Below the pieces are notes generated by a model. It was not told the origin of the DNA. It worked only from the letters and a program-made list of their open reading frames with translations, and ran no database searches. Made by a program: the position numbers and the translations under genes. Below are positions 1-9,889 of a stretch of DNA of 34,084 nt, piece after piece (the first letter of the stretch is position 1; the number at the start of each line of letters is the position of its first letter). This DNA comes from Chara braunii (taxonomy: Eukaryota > Streptophyta > Charophyceae > Charales > Characeae). The stretch spans positions 576,690 through 610,773 of the forward strand of contig BFEA01000121.1 in the NCBI GenBank assembly GCA_003427395.1. The letters are read 5' to 3'.

Positions 1-345
1 TTCTTTTTCTTTCTTTGTCTATCTCTGTCTCTCCTCGTCCTTTCTCTTGTTTTTTTTTTTTTTTTTTCTATTTGTCATTTTTTTAATTCATGAATTAAAC
101 TCGGACTTCTTAGCCAGTTACTCTTATTTCTGCGGGCGTGGCCTGCACCGTCCGCACTGCGGGCGTTTAGCTAGTATATATAGGGGTTGGGGTGCCCTGG
201 TAGGCATTGCTCATCACTCCTGAACATACACACACACACACCACATACACACATGCGCACACACACACACACACACCACAAATACCCTACACACACTCCA
301 CACACCATACACAGATGAGGACGTGCTCGACAACCCCCTAATTTG
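1..345. repeat. Low-complexity start: poly-T and (CA)n microsatellite
   Basis: Pyrimidine-rich sequence with an 18-base T run near 50-67 is followed by an imperfect CA microsatellite around 229-300. No coding frame with a credible composition is visible. The 170s contain TATATATAG, which could be a TATA element, but no gene follows it closely. Confidence 0.85.
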
Positions 346-352
346 GGCTCAG

Positions 353-399
353 CCGAACATGTTCGGTTTCCGCTCGACCGAGCGTCCGAACATGTTCGG
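353..399. repeat. Two identical 14-bp palindromes 33 bp apart
   Basis: The perfect palindrome CCGAACATGTTCGG occurs at 353-366 and again at 386-399. The stretch between them is rich in CGAMCGAGCG-type words. The same CCGAACG vocabulary occurs in the repeat units at 1360-1470 and 33995-34084, so this is probably an edge of that repeat family rather than a protein-binding operator. Confidence 0.7.
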
Positions 400-444
400 C
401 TGCTCGGTTTGGGCCACTTTGGTAGCCTAGTCTACAATTGTATT

Positions 445-468
445 TATATATATATATATATATATATA
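445..468. repeat. (TA)n microsatellite
   Basis: About 12 TA units. The stretch from here to 880 has no recognisable gene; it holds a poly-A run near 560-577 and T-rich sequence. Apparent reading frames rich in alternating Ile and Tyr are only translations of the TA repeat. Confidence 0.9.
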
Positions 469-903
469 AAAGTTACTAATGGTCCGGAGACCAGACGTCT
501 CCCCCGAACGTCAACTACCCCCGTAGTCCAGATTTCCGGACAACAGTTTTTTTGCACTGAAAAAAAAAAAAAAAAATCACAGTGTTGCGCATGCCCTAGA
601 GACCCCCCACAAAAATTTTCAGATTTTCCTGAGCATTTCGTGATAGAGTGGTATTTGGTGGGGGAGGGGGGGGGTACGATGGGTTTTGATGATAGAGCTC
701 TTCGAAGATTTTTATTATTTATTTTACCGGCTTTAATGATCCAAAAATTTGGTGGCATACACCTAATGCAAGGTGGACGCCACATGATTTTTTTCAATTT
801 TTTTATTTTGTTTTGTTTTGTTTTTCGCTAAGTCGGATATACCCTGTTCGATCCGACGTCCGATCCAACAACCTATGACTATATATATATATATATATAT
901 ATA

Positions 904-2114
904 CAGGGTCACCAGCCCGTACGTACGGGTGTTCGGGGTCCCGTACGGGGTCCAAACCCGACGGCGTTCGGACCCCGACAAAAAATATTTCGGGGCCTAA
1001 AAATATTTATTTTTTTCTGAATTTGGTTTTGTGAGTTCTCTATGACATGAGGTACATGCCTGTCCATTTTCAAGTCATTTGGTTAAGACAAGTAAGAATT
1101 AAAAATCGCCAAAGATGGCGGTGTCAAAACGTGCTCGCCCACGTATTTTTTCACTTTTTGCTTTTTGTTTTCGCTTTAGTTCGGGGTCTAAACAATTTTA
1201 TTATTTGTTGAATTTTTTTTGGTGGTTTTTGTATTATGTGAAGTACACATCTGTAAATTGACAGGGCATTTAACTATGCCAAAACCAAATGAAAAATCGC
1301 CAAAGATGGCGGTGTTGAAAACATGCCCGCGCACTCATTAAATTATATATATATATATACAGGGTAACCGGCGTTCGGGACGGTCCGAACGCCCGAACCC
1401 GAACGCCCGAACGTATGGGACCCCTTGGTGATACGTACGGTGGTTCGAGCCGAACGCATCCCAAAAAAAAAAAAAAAAAAAAAAGATAAAGTTCATCAAG
1501 AAAATCTGAAAACAATATATGTTATGGAGAAAAATAAATTAAACAAGATTTGCCTGAGCATTCAATCCGAATTCCTTACCAAATTTGAAATAAAAATAAG
1601 ATACAGAAAACAAATACTAATAATATAAATTAAAAGAGAATTAAATTTAGTGAGTGCGCGAGCATGTTTTCGACACCGCCATCTTTGACGATTTTTCATT
1701 TTTCTTTTGAATAGCGAAATGCCTTGAAAATTTACAGATGTGTACTTCACATAACACAAAACCCACTAAAAAAGTTTCAAAAAATAATAAACTTGTTTAG
1801 TCCCCGAACTAAAGTGAAAACACAAAGTAAAAAGTGAAAAAATACTTGGACGAGCACGTTTTGACACCGCCATCTTTGGCGATTTTTAATTCTTATTGGG
1901 CGTAGCCAAATGATATGAAAATGTACACGCATGTACCTCACATCATAGACAACTCACAAAAACAAATTCAGAAAAACATTATTATTTTTAGGCCCCAAAA
2001 TATTTTTTGGCGGGGGCCGAATGCCGTCGGGTTCGGACCCCGTACGGGACCCCGAACGCCCGTACGTACGGAGGTATGCCTGGGGACCTCCGTACGTACG
2101 GGATGGTGACCCTG
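904..2114. mobile_element. Foldback / MITE-like element inside a (TA)n tract
   Basis: Two long arms are inverted copies of each other. The left arm runs 904-1342 and the right arm about 1640-2114. The outer ends are CAGGGTCACC (904-913) and GGTGACCCTG (2105-2114). By eye the arms are more than 85 percent identical, and the right arm carries a small extra segment with a second CGTACGTACGG. Each arm holds two direct copies of a unit built around CGCCAAAGATGGCG, itself a dyad. The element is bounded on both sides by (TA)n (880-903 and 2119-2148), as expected for elements that target TA microsatellites, for example rice Micron elements. There is no transposase, so it would be non-autonomous. Confidence 0.8.
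1344..1470. repeat. Second TA-anchored repeat unit nested in the foldback spacer
   Basis: Another (TA)n tract (1344-1359) leads into CAGGGTAACCGGCG and then into CCCGAACG-rich sequence ending in a poly-A run at about 1463-1484. Its start resembles the foldback terminus (CAGGGTCACC), and its body closely matches the last 90 bases of the window. It appears to be a separate member of the same superfamily inserted in the spacer between the foldback arms. Confidence 0.65.
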
Positions 2115-2118
2115 TATC

Positions 2119-2147
2119 TATATATATATATATATAGTTATATATAT
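2119..2147. repeat. (TA)n microsatellite flanking the foldback element
   Basis: TA repeat of about 9 units, a GT interruption, then about 4 more units. It is the right-hand counterpart of the tract at 880-903. From here to about 2545 no gene or named repeat is visible. Confidence 0.85.
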
Positions 2148-2544
2148 TCCAGAAAAATTTATTCCCACGGTCCCTCAGACCCCGTTTAAACCTCTTTGAG
2201 CACGAGATTGAGTTGAGCTAAAAATTTTGAACTTCATTCCCGCCCTTAATCAGCACGTTGTAACACAACCCCGCCCTCAATGTTTCTGAAGTGTGGGCAG
2301 TTTAGGTTGTCGATCTCTTGGTCAAGATCACCCGTCTACGGGACCTGGTTTTTTTTTTTCTTTTCGTTTTACGCAACCCTCCTCCAACCAAGACACCCCC
2401 TTGTAGCATCATAAATCACGGTTACCACCGCCAATGAAAATGTGGGGGGGTCGACCAGGGGGAAACCGAGTCGGAAGGTGGGCCGGTCCCACCGGACCGA
2501 TTTCGGTGGAGGGAGGGGCCCCGGTCGGACCGGAAGTACAGTCG

Positions 2545-4520
2545 TGATAAAATCCCAAAATACCGAAGTATGATTTGGATAACGAAATGCGGATAAAACT
2601 TCAAAATACGACTATTTCAAATTTTCAATTACGACTTTGGCATAAGAATCCCGAATGCACGTGTTAATACAACTTCAAGTATAACTAAGTAACACCCCGA
2701 AATCCCGAAGTTCGATTTCGGTAAGGAAATCCCGAACGAACATGCGAACATAACTTTGAAAAACGTGTAAGTAAAATTATGGAATCTCAAAGTGCGATTT
2801 CAATAGCGAAATCTTGAATGCACGTACGGATATAACTTCAAAAAATGCCTAAGTAAAATCATGGAATCCTGAAGTGCAATTTCGGTAGCGAAATCTCGAA
2901 TGCATGTGAGGATATAACTTTGAAAAACAGTTACGTAAAATCCCTAAATCTCAAATTGCGATTTCGGTAGCGAAATCTTGAATACACGTACGGATATAAT
3001 TTTGAAAAACAGTTGAATGAAATCCTGAAATCTCGAAGTGTGATTTCGGTCAAAATCCCGAACGCATGTGCGGTTATAACTTCAAAAAACGGCTAAGTAA
3101 AATCCCGAAAATCCTTAAGAGCGAAATTTTGAAATCTCGAAGTGTGATTCCGGTAATCAAATCCCGAACGCACGTGTGGATATAATTTTGAAAAATACCT
3201 ACGAAATATCTCGTAGTAATGAAGCGAGATTTCTGTAGCATAATCTTAAACGCACATGAGGATATAACTTTGAAAAACACCTAAGCAAAATTCAAAAATC
3301 CCGAAGAACAAAATCCCGAAATCCCGAAGTACGATTTCAGTAGCAAAATCCCGAACGCAGCTGCAGTGATAACTTCAAAAAATGGTGAATTTAGATCTCG
3401 AAGTCCTGAAGTGCGTTTTTGGATGACAAAATCGTGAATGCACTTGTGGATATAACTTCGAAAAACGACAGTAAAATCTCAAAATCCCAAAGTCAGATTT
3501 CGGTGGCCAAATTTTGAACGTGAGTGCGGATATAACTTTGAAAAATGGTTAAGTAAAATTTCGAATTGTGATTTCGATGATGAAATCCTGAACGAATATG
3601 CGGATATAACTTTGAAAAATGGTTTAAGTAAAAGAACGAAATTTCGAAGTGCGACTTCAGTAGCGAAATCCCGAACGCACGTGCGAATATAACTTTGAAA
3701 AATAGCTAAGTAAAATCATGAAATCCCAAACAGTGAAATCATGAAATCGCGAAGTGTGATTCCGGTAGCAAAATCCCAAACACACATGCAGACAAGAACT
3801 TTGAAAAACACCTAAGAAAAATCCCGAATTCCCGAAGTGTGACTTCGACAAATGGATAAGTAAAATCTCGAATTGTGATTTTTGTGATGAAATCATGAAC
3901 GAACATGCGGCTATAACTTTAAAAAATGACTAAGTGAAATCCTGAAATCCCGAAGTGTGATTCCAGTAGGGAAATCCCAAATGCAGATGCGGATATAACT
4001 TCGAAAATTAACTAAGTAAAAACCTGAAATCCCGAAGAGCAAAATCCCAAAATTGCGAAGTGCGATTCTTGTAACAAAATCCTGGACGCACGTGTGGATA
4101 TAACTTCAAAAAAGGTTAAGTAAAATTTTGAAATCTTGAAATGTTATTTCAGTAGTAAAATTTTAAACGCACATGCGGATATAACTTTGAAAAATGACTA
4201 AGTAAGATCTTAAAATCCCGAAGAGCAAAATCTCAAAATCCCGAAGTGCGATTTCGATATTGAAATCCGGAATGAACAATATGGATATAACTTTGAAAAA
4301 CGACGAAGTAAAAGCCCGACATCATGAAATGTGATTTCGCTGACGAAATTCTGAATGCACGTACAGATAGAAAAACGACTAAGTAATATCCCGAAATCTT
4401 GAAGTGCGATTTCGGTAGCGAAATCCCGAATGCACGTGGGGGTATAATTTTAAAAATTGTCTAAGTGAAATCCTAGAATCTGAAAGTGCGATTGATATTC
4501 CGAAATCGGTCAATTCTGAA
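2545..4520. repeat. Satellite-like array, 82-bp monomer, about 24 copies
   Basis: Degenerate monomers repeat at close to 82 bp. For example, the anchor GGTAGCGAAATC or its variant falls at 2801, 2883, 2965 and 3047. Each monomer contains ATTTCGGTAGCGAAAT, a hairpin of ATTTCG and CGAAAT around GTAG, then GGATATAACTT, GAAAAACG and CTAAGTAAAATC. Some units carry an extra copy of AAATCCCGAAG, so the period drifts. Copies differ by roughly 10 to 25 percent, indicating an old array without recent homogenisation. Short apparent reading frames inside are products of the periodicity. Confidence 0.85.
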
Positions 4521-4622
4521 CAAACGTTAAACTACAGCTTTGAAAAGCACTAAGTTATAGCCTCAACCATAAACGTTGTTCATCACTTGAATGTTATTTT
4601 CGGACCTTGAAAACACGAATTT

Positions 4623-4645
4623 GTAAACATGGATTCCATGTTTAC
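4623..4645. repeat. Perfect 10-bp hairpin
   Basis: GTAAACATGG and CCATGTTTAC are exact reverse complements separated by ATT. It lies just right of the satellite array. No poly-T tail follows, so a terminator is not implied. Confidence 0.7.
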
Positions 4646-4774
4646 GAACACAAAGTTCGAATTCAAGTTTATAAAGCACGAATTCACTAACGTTTAGCTA
4701 ATAAGCTTCGTTGTTCAATTCGACGAATTTTCGGGGTCCATTAAGAATGAGTAGCCAAACACGTAAGTCTGCAA

Positions 4775-4995
4775 CCTGGCGGTTGACTTCACGACACTTC
4801 CACGGATACGATGAGTAAAATCGAATGAATTTATCCTGATATACACTACTATCTCGTGTGTGTGGGTGTGTGTGGGAGAGAGAGAGAGAGAGTGAGGGGA
4901 AAGAAGGGGTTGGTGACACCTACTTACCTGGTGACTAGCCTCACGGTACTTCCATCGATACGATGAACAAAATTGAACGAATCTACCTCTAGAAC
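4775..4995. repeat. Imperfect 70-bp direct duplication around a GT/GA microsatellite
   Basis: The segment starting CCTGGCGGTTGACTTCACG (4775-4845) recurs in diverged form starting CCTGGTGACTAGCCTCACGG (4927-4995), sharing ACTTCC, CGATACGATGA and AAAAT.GAA. Between them lie (GT)n and (GA)n at about 4856-4898. Minus-strand frames across it are low-complexity and not considered genes. Confidence 0.65.
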
Positions 4996-4999
4996 ATGG

Positions 5000-7900
5000 A
5001 AAAATGCATGGCGGCAATCAGTTGCAGCCCCATCTTGCATGTGATTGGAGTAACTGGGAGTTGAAGCTCCCAGATGTCATGTATGACGCATGTTTTCACG
5101 GATTGTCAGATCGTTGGCTATACAATTCATGGAAGTTCTTTTGTTTTTTTTCCTTCCTTATTTCTTTTCATTCTCCTCCACGTCTTGTGGCCGTTGGAAA
5201 GCAGGTACTGGGGAAAGCGGGGAAGGGATGAAAGAGAAAAAAAGTATTTTAGGCTGTGTGGGAGCACGTTCAGTTCCCCACTCAAATTGGGACGAATACT
5301 CGTATCCGTGGGATATTCGATCCCATGACTCACAATGGCGTGCAACATGAAGGAGAGTTGGAGGAGCTGGAGGGAGAGAGAAAAGGAAAAACGAGAGTTG
5401 GAAAGAGGAGGGCTTACTCCTCCCAGCTTGCCAACTGTCCTCCCCGTTTTCAGGGGAGGGCAGAGAAAAAAAAAGTGTTGTTGGTTGCAACAACATTCAC
5501 CTGGCCAAGGTAAGGGTCACACACAGTATAGTTCGATTTAGTTTTTTTTTTTTTTTTTTTTTTTTTCCATTATTTTCTTGTGAGGACGCTCGTCCTCACG
5601 AGGTGCTACCTCTGGCAGAAGCTGCGAGAGGTAATTGTTAGGCTCCCGTTTTCATAGGGAGTCTGAAAATTGAAAGGTCAAAAAGGAAAAGGCTAAATAC
5701 AACATTTTCCCTGATGAATCTGCCCAGGGAAACGGGGTTAGAGACATCAAACTAAAAGGGGTTGTATCTTTCCAACCCCTTAATAAAGAAATAACAGAAA
5801 AATAGTTTTTGAGATGCCATGATCTTAGCTATCTTGTTAAAATTTGAGATAGCTGAGATCAAGGGAAAAAATAAATGGGGCAGTTTCTCACTAAGGTTGT
5901 CATGGTCATGCATCCACAGTTAGCTTTTGATCTTGGCCACATGAAGGGCTCACTGTGAGCCCGCGATTTTGCCTGAGGGTTGGAGTGACATTCAACCCTC
6001 CTCATCCACTATAAAAAAGACAGTTGTCCCCAACTGACACACAGAAGCACTCGTGCTGCGAGTGTGTGACAAGCACATTTGAGAGTTGTTGGGCTGTTGG
6101 AGGAGCTTCCTGAGGCAACATGGGAGGAGGCGAGAGCACTGCAGAGGAGCGAAAGAGGAGGATCAGGACAGCCATAGCCAGGGTAAGGAGCACTCTTCTC
6201 CTTTTCCTTCTAGCTGGGGCTGGTCCAACGACGCGGGCCTTGGGACACTGAGGGACCACGGCGGTGCAGCGCGAGTAAACTTTGGGCCTGAATTTTATCC
6301 AGGGCCCAAAATTTATTAATTTGGTGGCATGTTTTAACGGCAACGGCGAAACATCAAGTCTTCATTGGAGGTGGTATCGGCGGGCGGGCGTTTGACAAGC
6401 TATTTTCTGGTTTTTGTGGGGATGTGCTGCCGAAAATTTACATCGTCGATAAGATTTTTTTCGACGAAGTGTTAGCATGACCGTGCGACAGGCTGCACTC
6501 CGTTTTGCGGGGTCATGCTGCCAAAACTGCGGCACGACCGCAATGGATTTTTGAAGGCAGGTGCTGCTCGATTTACAACGCGACGACGGTGATATTTTCA
6601 GTGGGGAAGTATTGCCTGTTTCTTGGCAGTTTGGTGGTGATAGTTAGAGGGGAGGTGCTACCGAATGTTTTTCTCACACTGGACCATATGTTTCTGGCGT
6701 GGTCAGGTGACGGTACTACGAGTGTTCATGAGGCAGGGTGAGGTGACACGGCGAGTGGGTGACCCCGCCGTTAATTTTTTAAAGTGGTAATGTACAGTAA
6801 AGTGCGGACTGGTGTGAATTGGGAGTGGCACGGGCGCTAGCGCACACATTGCACCGGATTCCAAATGCGGTTTTTATTGGAGTGCGGCACAGAAACGACA
6901 AGACTGGCTTGAGCATGCAGGGATGGAGTGGCAACTGTCTTTTGACTGTGCAGTACTATATACTTATGATATTAACATTACGGACCACTTTTATTTTTTT
7001 GGAGTAAGTGGTGCAGGCAGTTTCAGCAGTTGGGGCCATCCGGTGCAGACGACAGTAGCGCGGGGCCGCCTGGGGCCAATTCGGACTGACACAAGACACG
7101 AGCGGTCAGAACGGCGGTTTTCCACACTTGCGGTTTGGGTTTTTTACGCAATTATTATTTTTGAAGAGTGTAGCATAAGCGGTTTTTCGAGTTTGAGATC
7201 ATTGGTGAGGTGGTAAGTAGTGTGGGACCATCTGGGACTATCTGGGACCAGTTGCGATTGACGTGGGACCCATAATTTTTTTTTGGAGCGTTTGAGGCTC
7301 GTCGTTTTCACACTTGGGGTTACCGTGGTGGGACGTGCGAGTGGAAGGTTAATTGAGGCCATTCGTCCGCCCGGGACTTACCTTGGCGCTGCAGGTTTTT
7401 TTTCGGCGACGAGTATATTTTTACTCGACTTTCTTGAGTAAGCCAGGGCTTGTTCGGCACCACTTCACTCAAGGTTAGTTGATTGACTCAGATTCCTTTT
7501 CACACATGTGTGAACCCACACTTTGCTTGACCCTGTTTGTTTAGATTGTTCAAAAGGAAAGGTTGAGTAAAGTGTGTATGGTCATGCATGTGAAAAGTAA
7601 AATCTGACGGGAGCATGGGTTGATGGATTTTCTGGACCTGTGGTTGTTTTTGAGTGTGCAGGTAGGTAGAAGGATGCCTGCAGAGGAAATTGATTATGCC
7701 TATTTGAGAAAATGGAAAAGGGTTATCTTTTTTTTACTTCTCACTTGCCTGCATTTAAAAAGGGTTCATTTGTTTTGAAACATGTTAATTGTTTTTTTTT
7801 TCTTTAAAAAGGGTTGTAGAGGTGTCGGGGGTTATGACCCAGAGAATGTTAATTATGTGCATACTGTGAAACTAATTCGATTAAAATAAAGCAGATAAGG

Positions 7901-8580
7901 TTAAACAGACTTGGTCTTTTTCTTGAGGATTGACTATTTATATCCCGAATGACCTTATCTACCTATTCCTGTCCAAATGATTTTCATTCTCTATTTTTTC
8001 GACTTCTTTTTCGTCCAGGTTACCTTGAACTTAGGAAAAATGAGAATAAATGAAACCTACCTGCGATGGACTTATTCTCTTTCTCTAGGGAGCATCTGAG
8101 ACGGAGGTTCATTGCTTTACGAGCCGACCTTGTTATCGACCCGTAATAGACTGTTCTACGTTGTGGTACTTTGCCAATTCAGTGAAAACGGTGTCGCACT
8201 GTTTCTAGTCGGGCCCCTTCAAGCGACCAGAAAACCAACAGGCTGTCACGTAGGATTTTAATGATTTTTGCAATAAATCAAATAAATTAATTAAAGCAAA
8301 TTATTTTCTGTTGTGTGTGTCCGGCTTCGAGCGAGATCCTTCAATTGCAGTCTTCGCCGGTCCCCGATCTTAGGAATCTTTTATTTTCATTCGGAACAAC
8401 AAAAATTATGCCAACAATAATTGAAAAATTTTGTTATGTCATGCATGTATCAATTTTGTAATTTTTTACTAATTTTAAGTGGGGGAAGAATGATAATTCA
8501 TAAGAGTCTCATAAAGTACACATGGAGAGAGCACGACCAACACCAGTCAAGAGTCCTCACTCATTCCTCTGAGTCACACA
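5000..8580. other. No convincing gene; repeat debris and T/A runs
   Basis: This stretch has a poly-T run at 5541-5566, a perfect 7-bp hairpin at 5477-5494 (GTTGTTG, loop GTTG, CAACAAC), a 5-bp hairpin at 5309-5325, and minus-orientation copies of the GGCAGCAC motif (6424-6662). TGGGACCATC and TGGGACTATC follow one another near 7230-7250. The frames seen are short and lack domain-like composition. Some of it may be LTR sequence of retroelements. Confidence 0.5.
6417..6662 (-). repeat. LTR-like sub-repeats with GGCAGCAC core (minus orientation)
   Basis: Reverse-complement copies of the core GGCAGCAC occur at 6424-6431, 6514-6522, 6561-6569 and 6655-6662 with one or two mismatches, each near a GGGGA or GGGGT run. 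The same core is tandemly arranged on the plus strand at 25279-25758 and inside the leader of the gag element at 21359-21541. This suggests several related retroelement LTRs in the window. Confidence 0.45.
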
Positions 8581-8589
8581 CTTATTTTT

Positions 8590-9317
8590 TCATTTTGATA
8601 TGCGTTTCTTCTGCTTCGAGCCAGGTCTCCATACTTCCTGAGATTGTGGTCTCTGGATGTAAAGCCACCTGAAGTCTGCGAGTTCAGAACATTTCCAACC
8701 AAGCGTCATGCTACGGAAGTCAACCACAACACAAAACTCCTCCCATAGTGTAGAAAGATATGGTTGAGAGAAGATCCCTCTTCTAAGATGTTGGAACTCT
8801 GATGGTTCAGTCACCGCCTCATAATCAATCGCTGCAGGTGAAATGTACCTCTTGACCAAATCCAATTGATCACCCTAATAAGAACCATCAGTGAGAGTAA
8901 AGGGAACTGGAGGTTTGGGGTAGCTTGTGTAGAGCTTCGGTCTGAAGCTATAAACCAGCGTCACCCCACTCTTATCTAACTCTCTCTCCTTCCCCTCAAG
9001 GTATGTGGTAGCCGAGATCCAAACTGAGTCAAAGTGGTCATGGGTTTCTTTACCCTTCTTCAAATAAACCCTCAAGTCATGAATAGTACCTCTTGCGAGC
9101 TCAGTGTGGATTATACAGATGGATAGGTCCTCGTGCTTGAAACCAACTGTGGTGACATACCGATGTTGGAAAGCATCTTTTGAAGCAATCCCGTTGAGAC
9201 CGACCAAAACAGCCTCCTGGACTTAGAACGACCGGATTGTACTCATGTGCAGTCACTTAGTGTTGAAACTGACTCTCGTATCTTTGGATGAATGCACTGT
9301 CTAATTAATATTGATCT
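8590..9317 (-). CDS. Unidentified protein, second exon, interrupted by TAG/TAA codons
   Basis: The minus-strand frame from 9207 to 8590 reads as ordinary globular protein, rich in charged and aromatic residues with lysine-rich stretches, and no low complexity. It is broken only by a TAG at 8877-8875 and continues in the same frame for 94 codons to a TGA at 8592-8590. The exon probably starts at 9317, after a pyrimidine-rich tract and the acceptor TACGCCAG. From there an open-looking segment with TAAs at 9307-9305 and 9259-9257 leads to about 9225, where a 1-base frame change is needed to join the long frame. The acceptor phase fits the donor of the upstream exon (9538-9775). I do not recognise the family. 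It may be a decayed host gene, an unknown mobile-element gene, or an intact gene if TAR encodes glutamine. Confidence 0.45.
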
Positions 9318-9537
9318 CTGGCGTAGGTAAAAAAAGAAGTGACCAGGTGTTGATTGGATATTGATTAAATGTTGATTGAGTACTGTTGCTTGACTGTTGC
9401 TTGAGAATTGCTGAGGTAATAAGTCGCTGTATACTGGTCACTTAGTGACTGGATGTTGAGAGTACTATCGTTTGCTTACTGATATTTGACATATGATTTA
9501 CTAACGGGGAAGCTTGAACTCTTCTGGGCTCACCTGA

Positions 9538-9775
9538 GCTTTGCCTTGGCCTGCTATACCATCTCAAAGAGCGAGCCAATGCTGTGTAATTTGTCATCAC
9601 TACTATGAAAGTAAAACACATATTCAATGTACGTTTTCTCTTCGGCCAACCCAACCACGAGTTCTCTCTGAGCCCACATATGAAAAACCATGTCCTTACA
9701 AGCCGCATTTTTCCAACCCTCTCTCTTACCCCTGCTTATCTTGTATTTTATCACAAGGACATCATCCTCTTTCAT
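9538..9775 (-). CDS. Unidentified protein, upstream exon with a splice donor
   Basis: The frame opens at ATG 9775 and begins with an acidic-basic segment (MKEDDVLVIKYK). It reads as a soluble protein for 73 codons. An in-frame TGA lies upstream, so this ATG is the earliest possible start unless an exon precedes it. A TAG at 9556-9554 interrupts it, followed by the codons for QAKAKL and then CTCAG|GTGAGC, a near-consensus donor. The deduced intron is 9318-9537 (220 bp), and its removal keeps the phase (AG|A, Arg). This phase match, the donor and the pyrimidine-tract acceptor make a spliced gene likelier than chance frames. The function is unknown. Confidence 0.45.
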
Positions 9776-9889
9776 GGCTTCTCCTTCGTCTCAAGGTTCA
9801 AACTATAAACAATTCTGGAAAGGCCCTACGCTCAGCCTGGAACGCACTCTCAATCTCAAAGTTGTTATCATTAAATTAGGACACCGTGT

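Noticed and set aside
343-2189. ORFs rich in alternating Ile/Tyr around (TA)n tracts
   Set aside because: They are translations of TA microsatellites with no domain-like sequence on either side.
2545-4520. CRISPR array
   Set aside because: The units are degenerate 82-bp tandem monomers with no unique spacers, there are no cas genes, and the context is eukaryotic.
5297-5330. tRNA T-arm-like hairpin TGGGA-TATTCGA-TCCCA
   Set aside because: The loop is out of register and there is no D arm or acceptor stem; it is kept only as a short hairpin.
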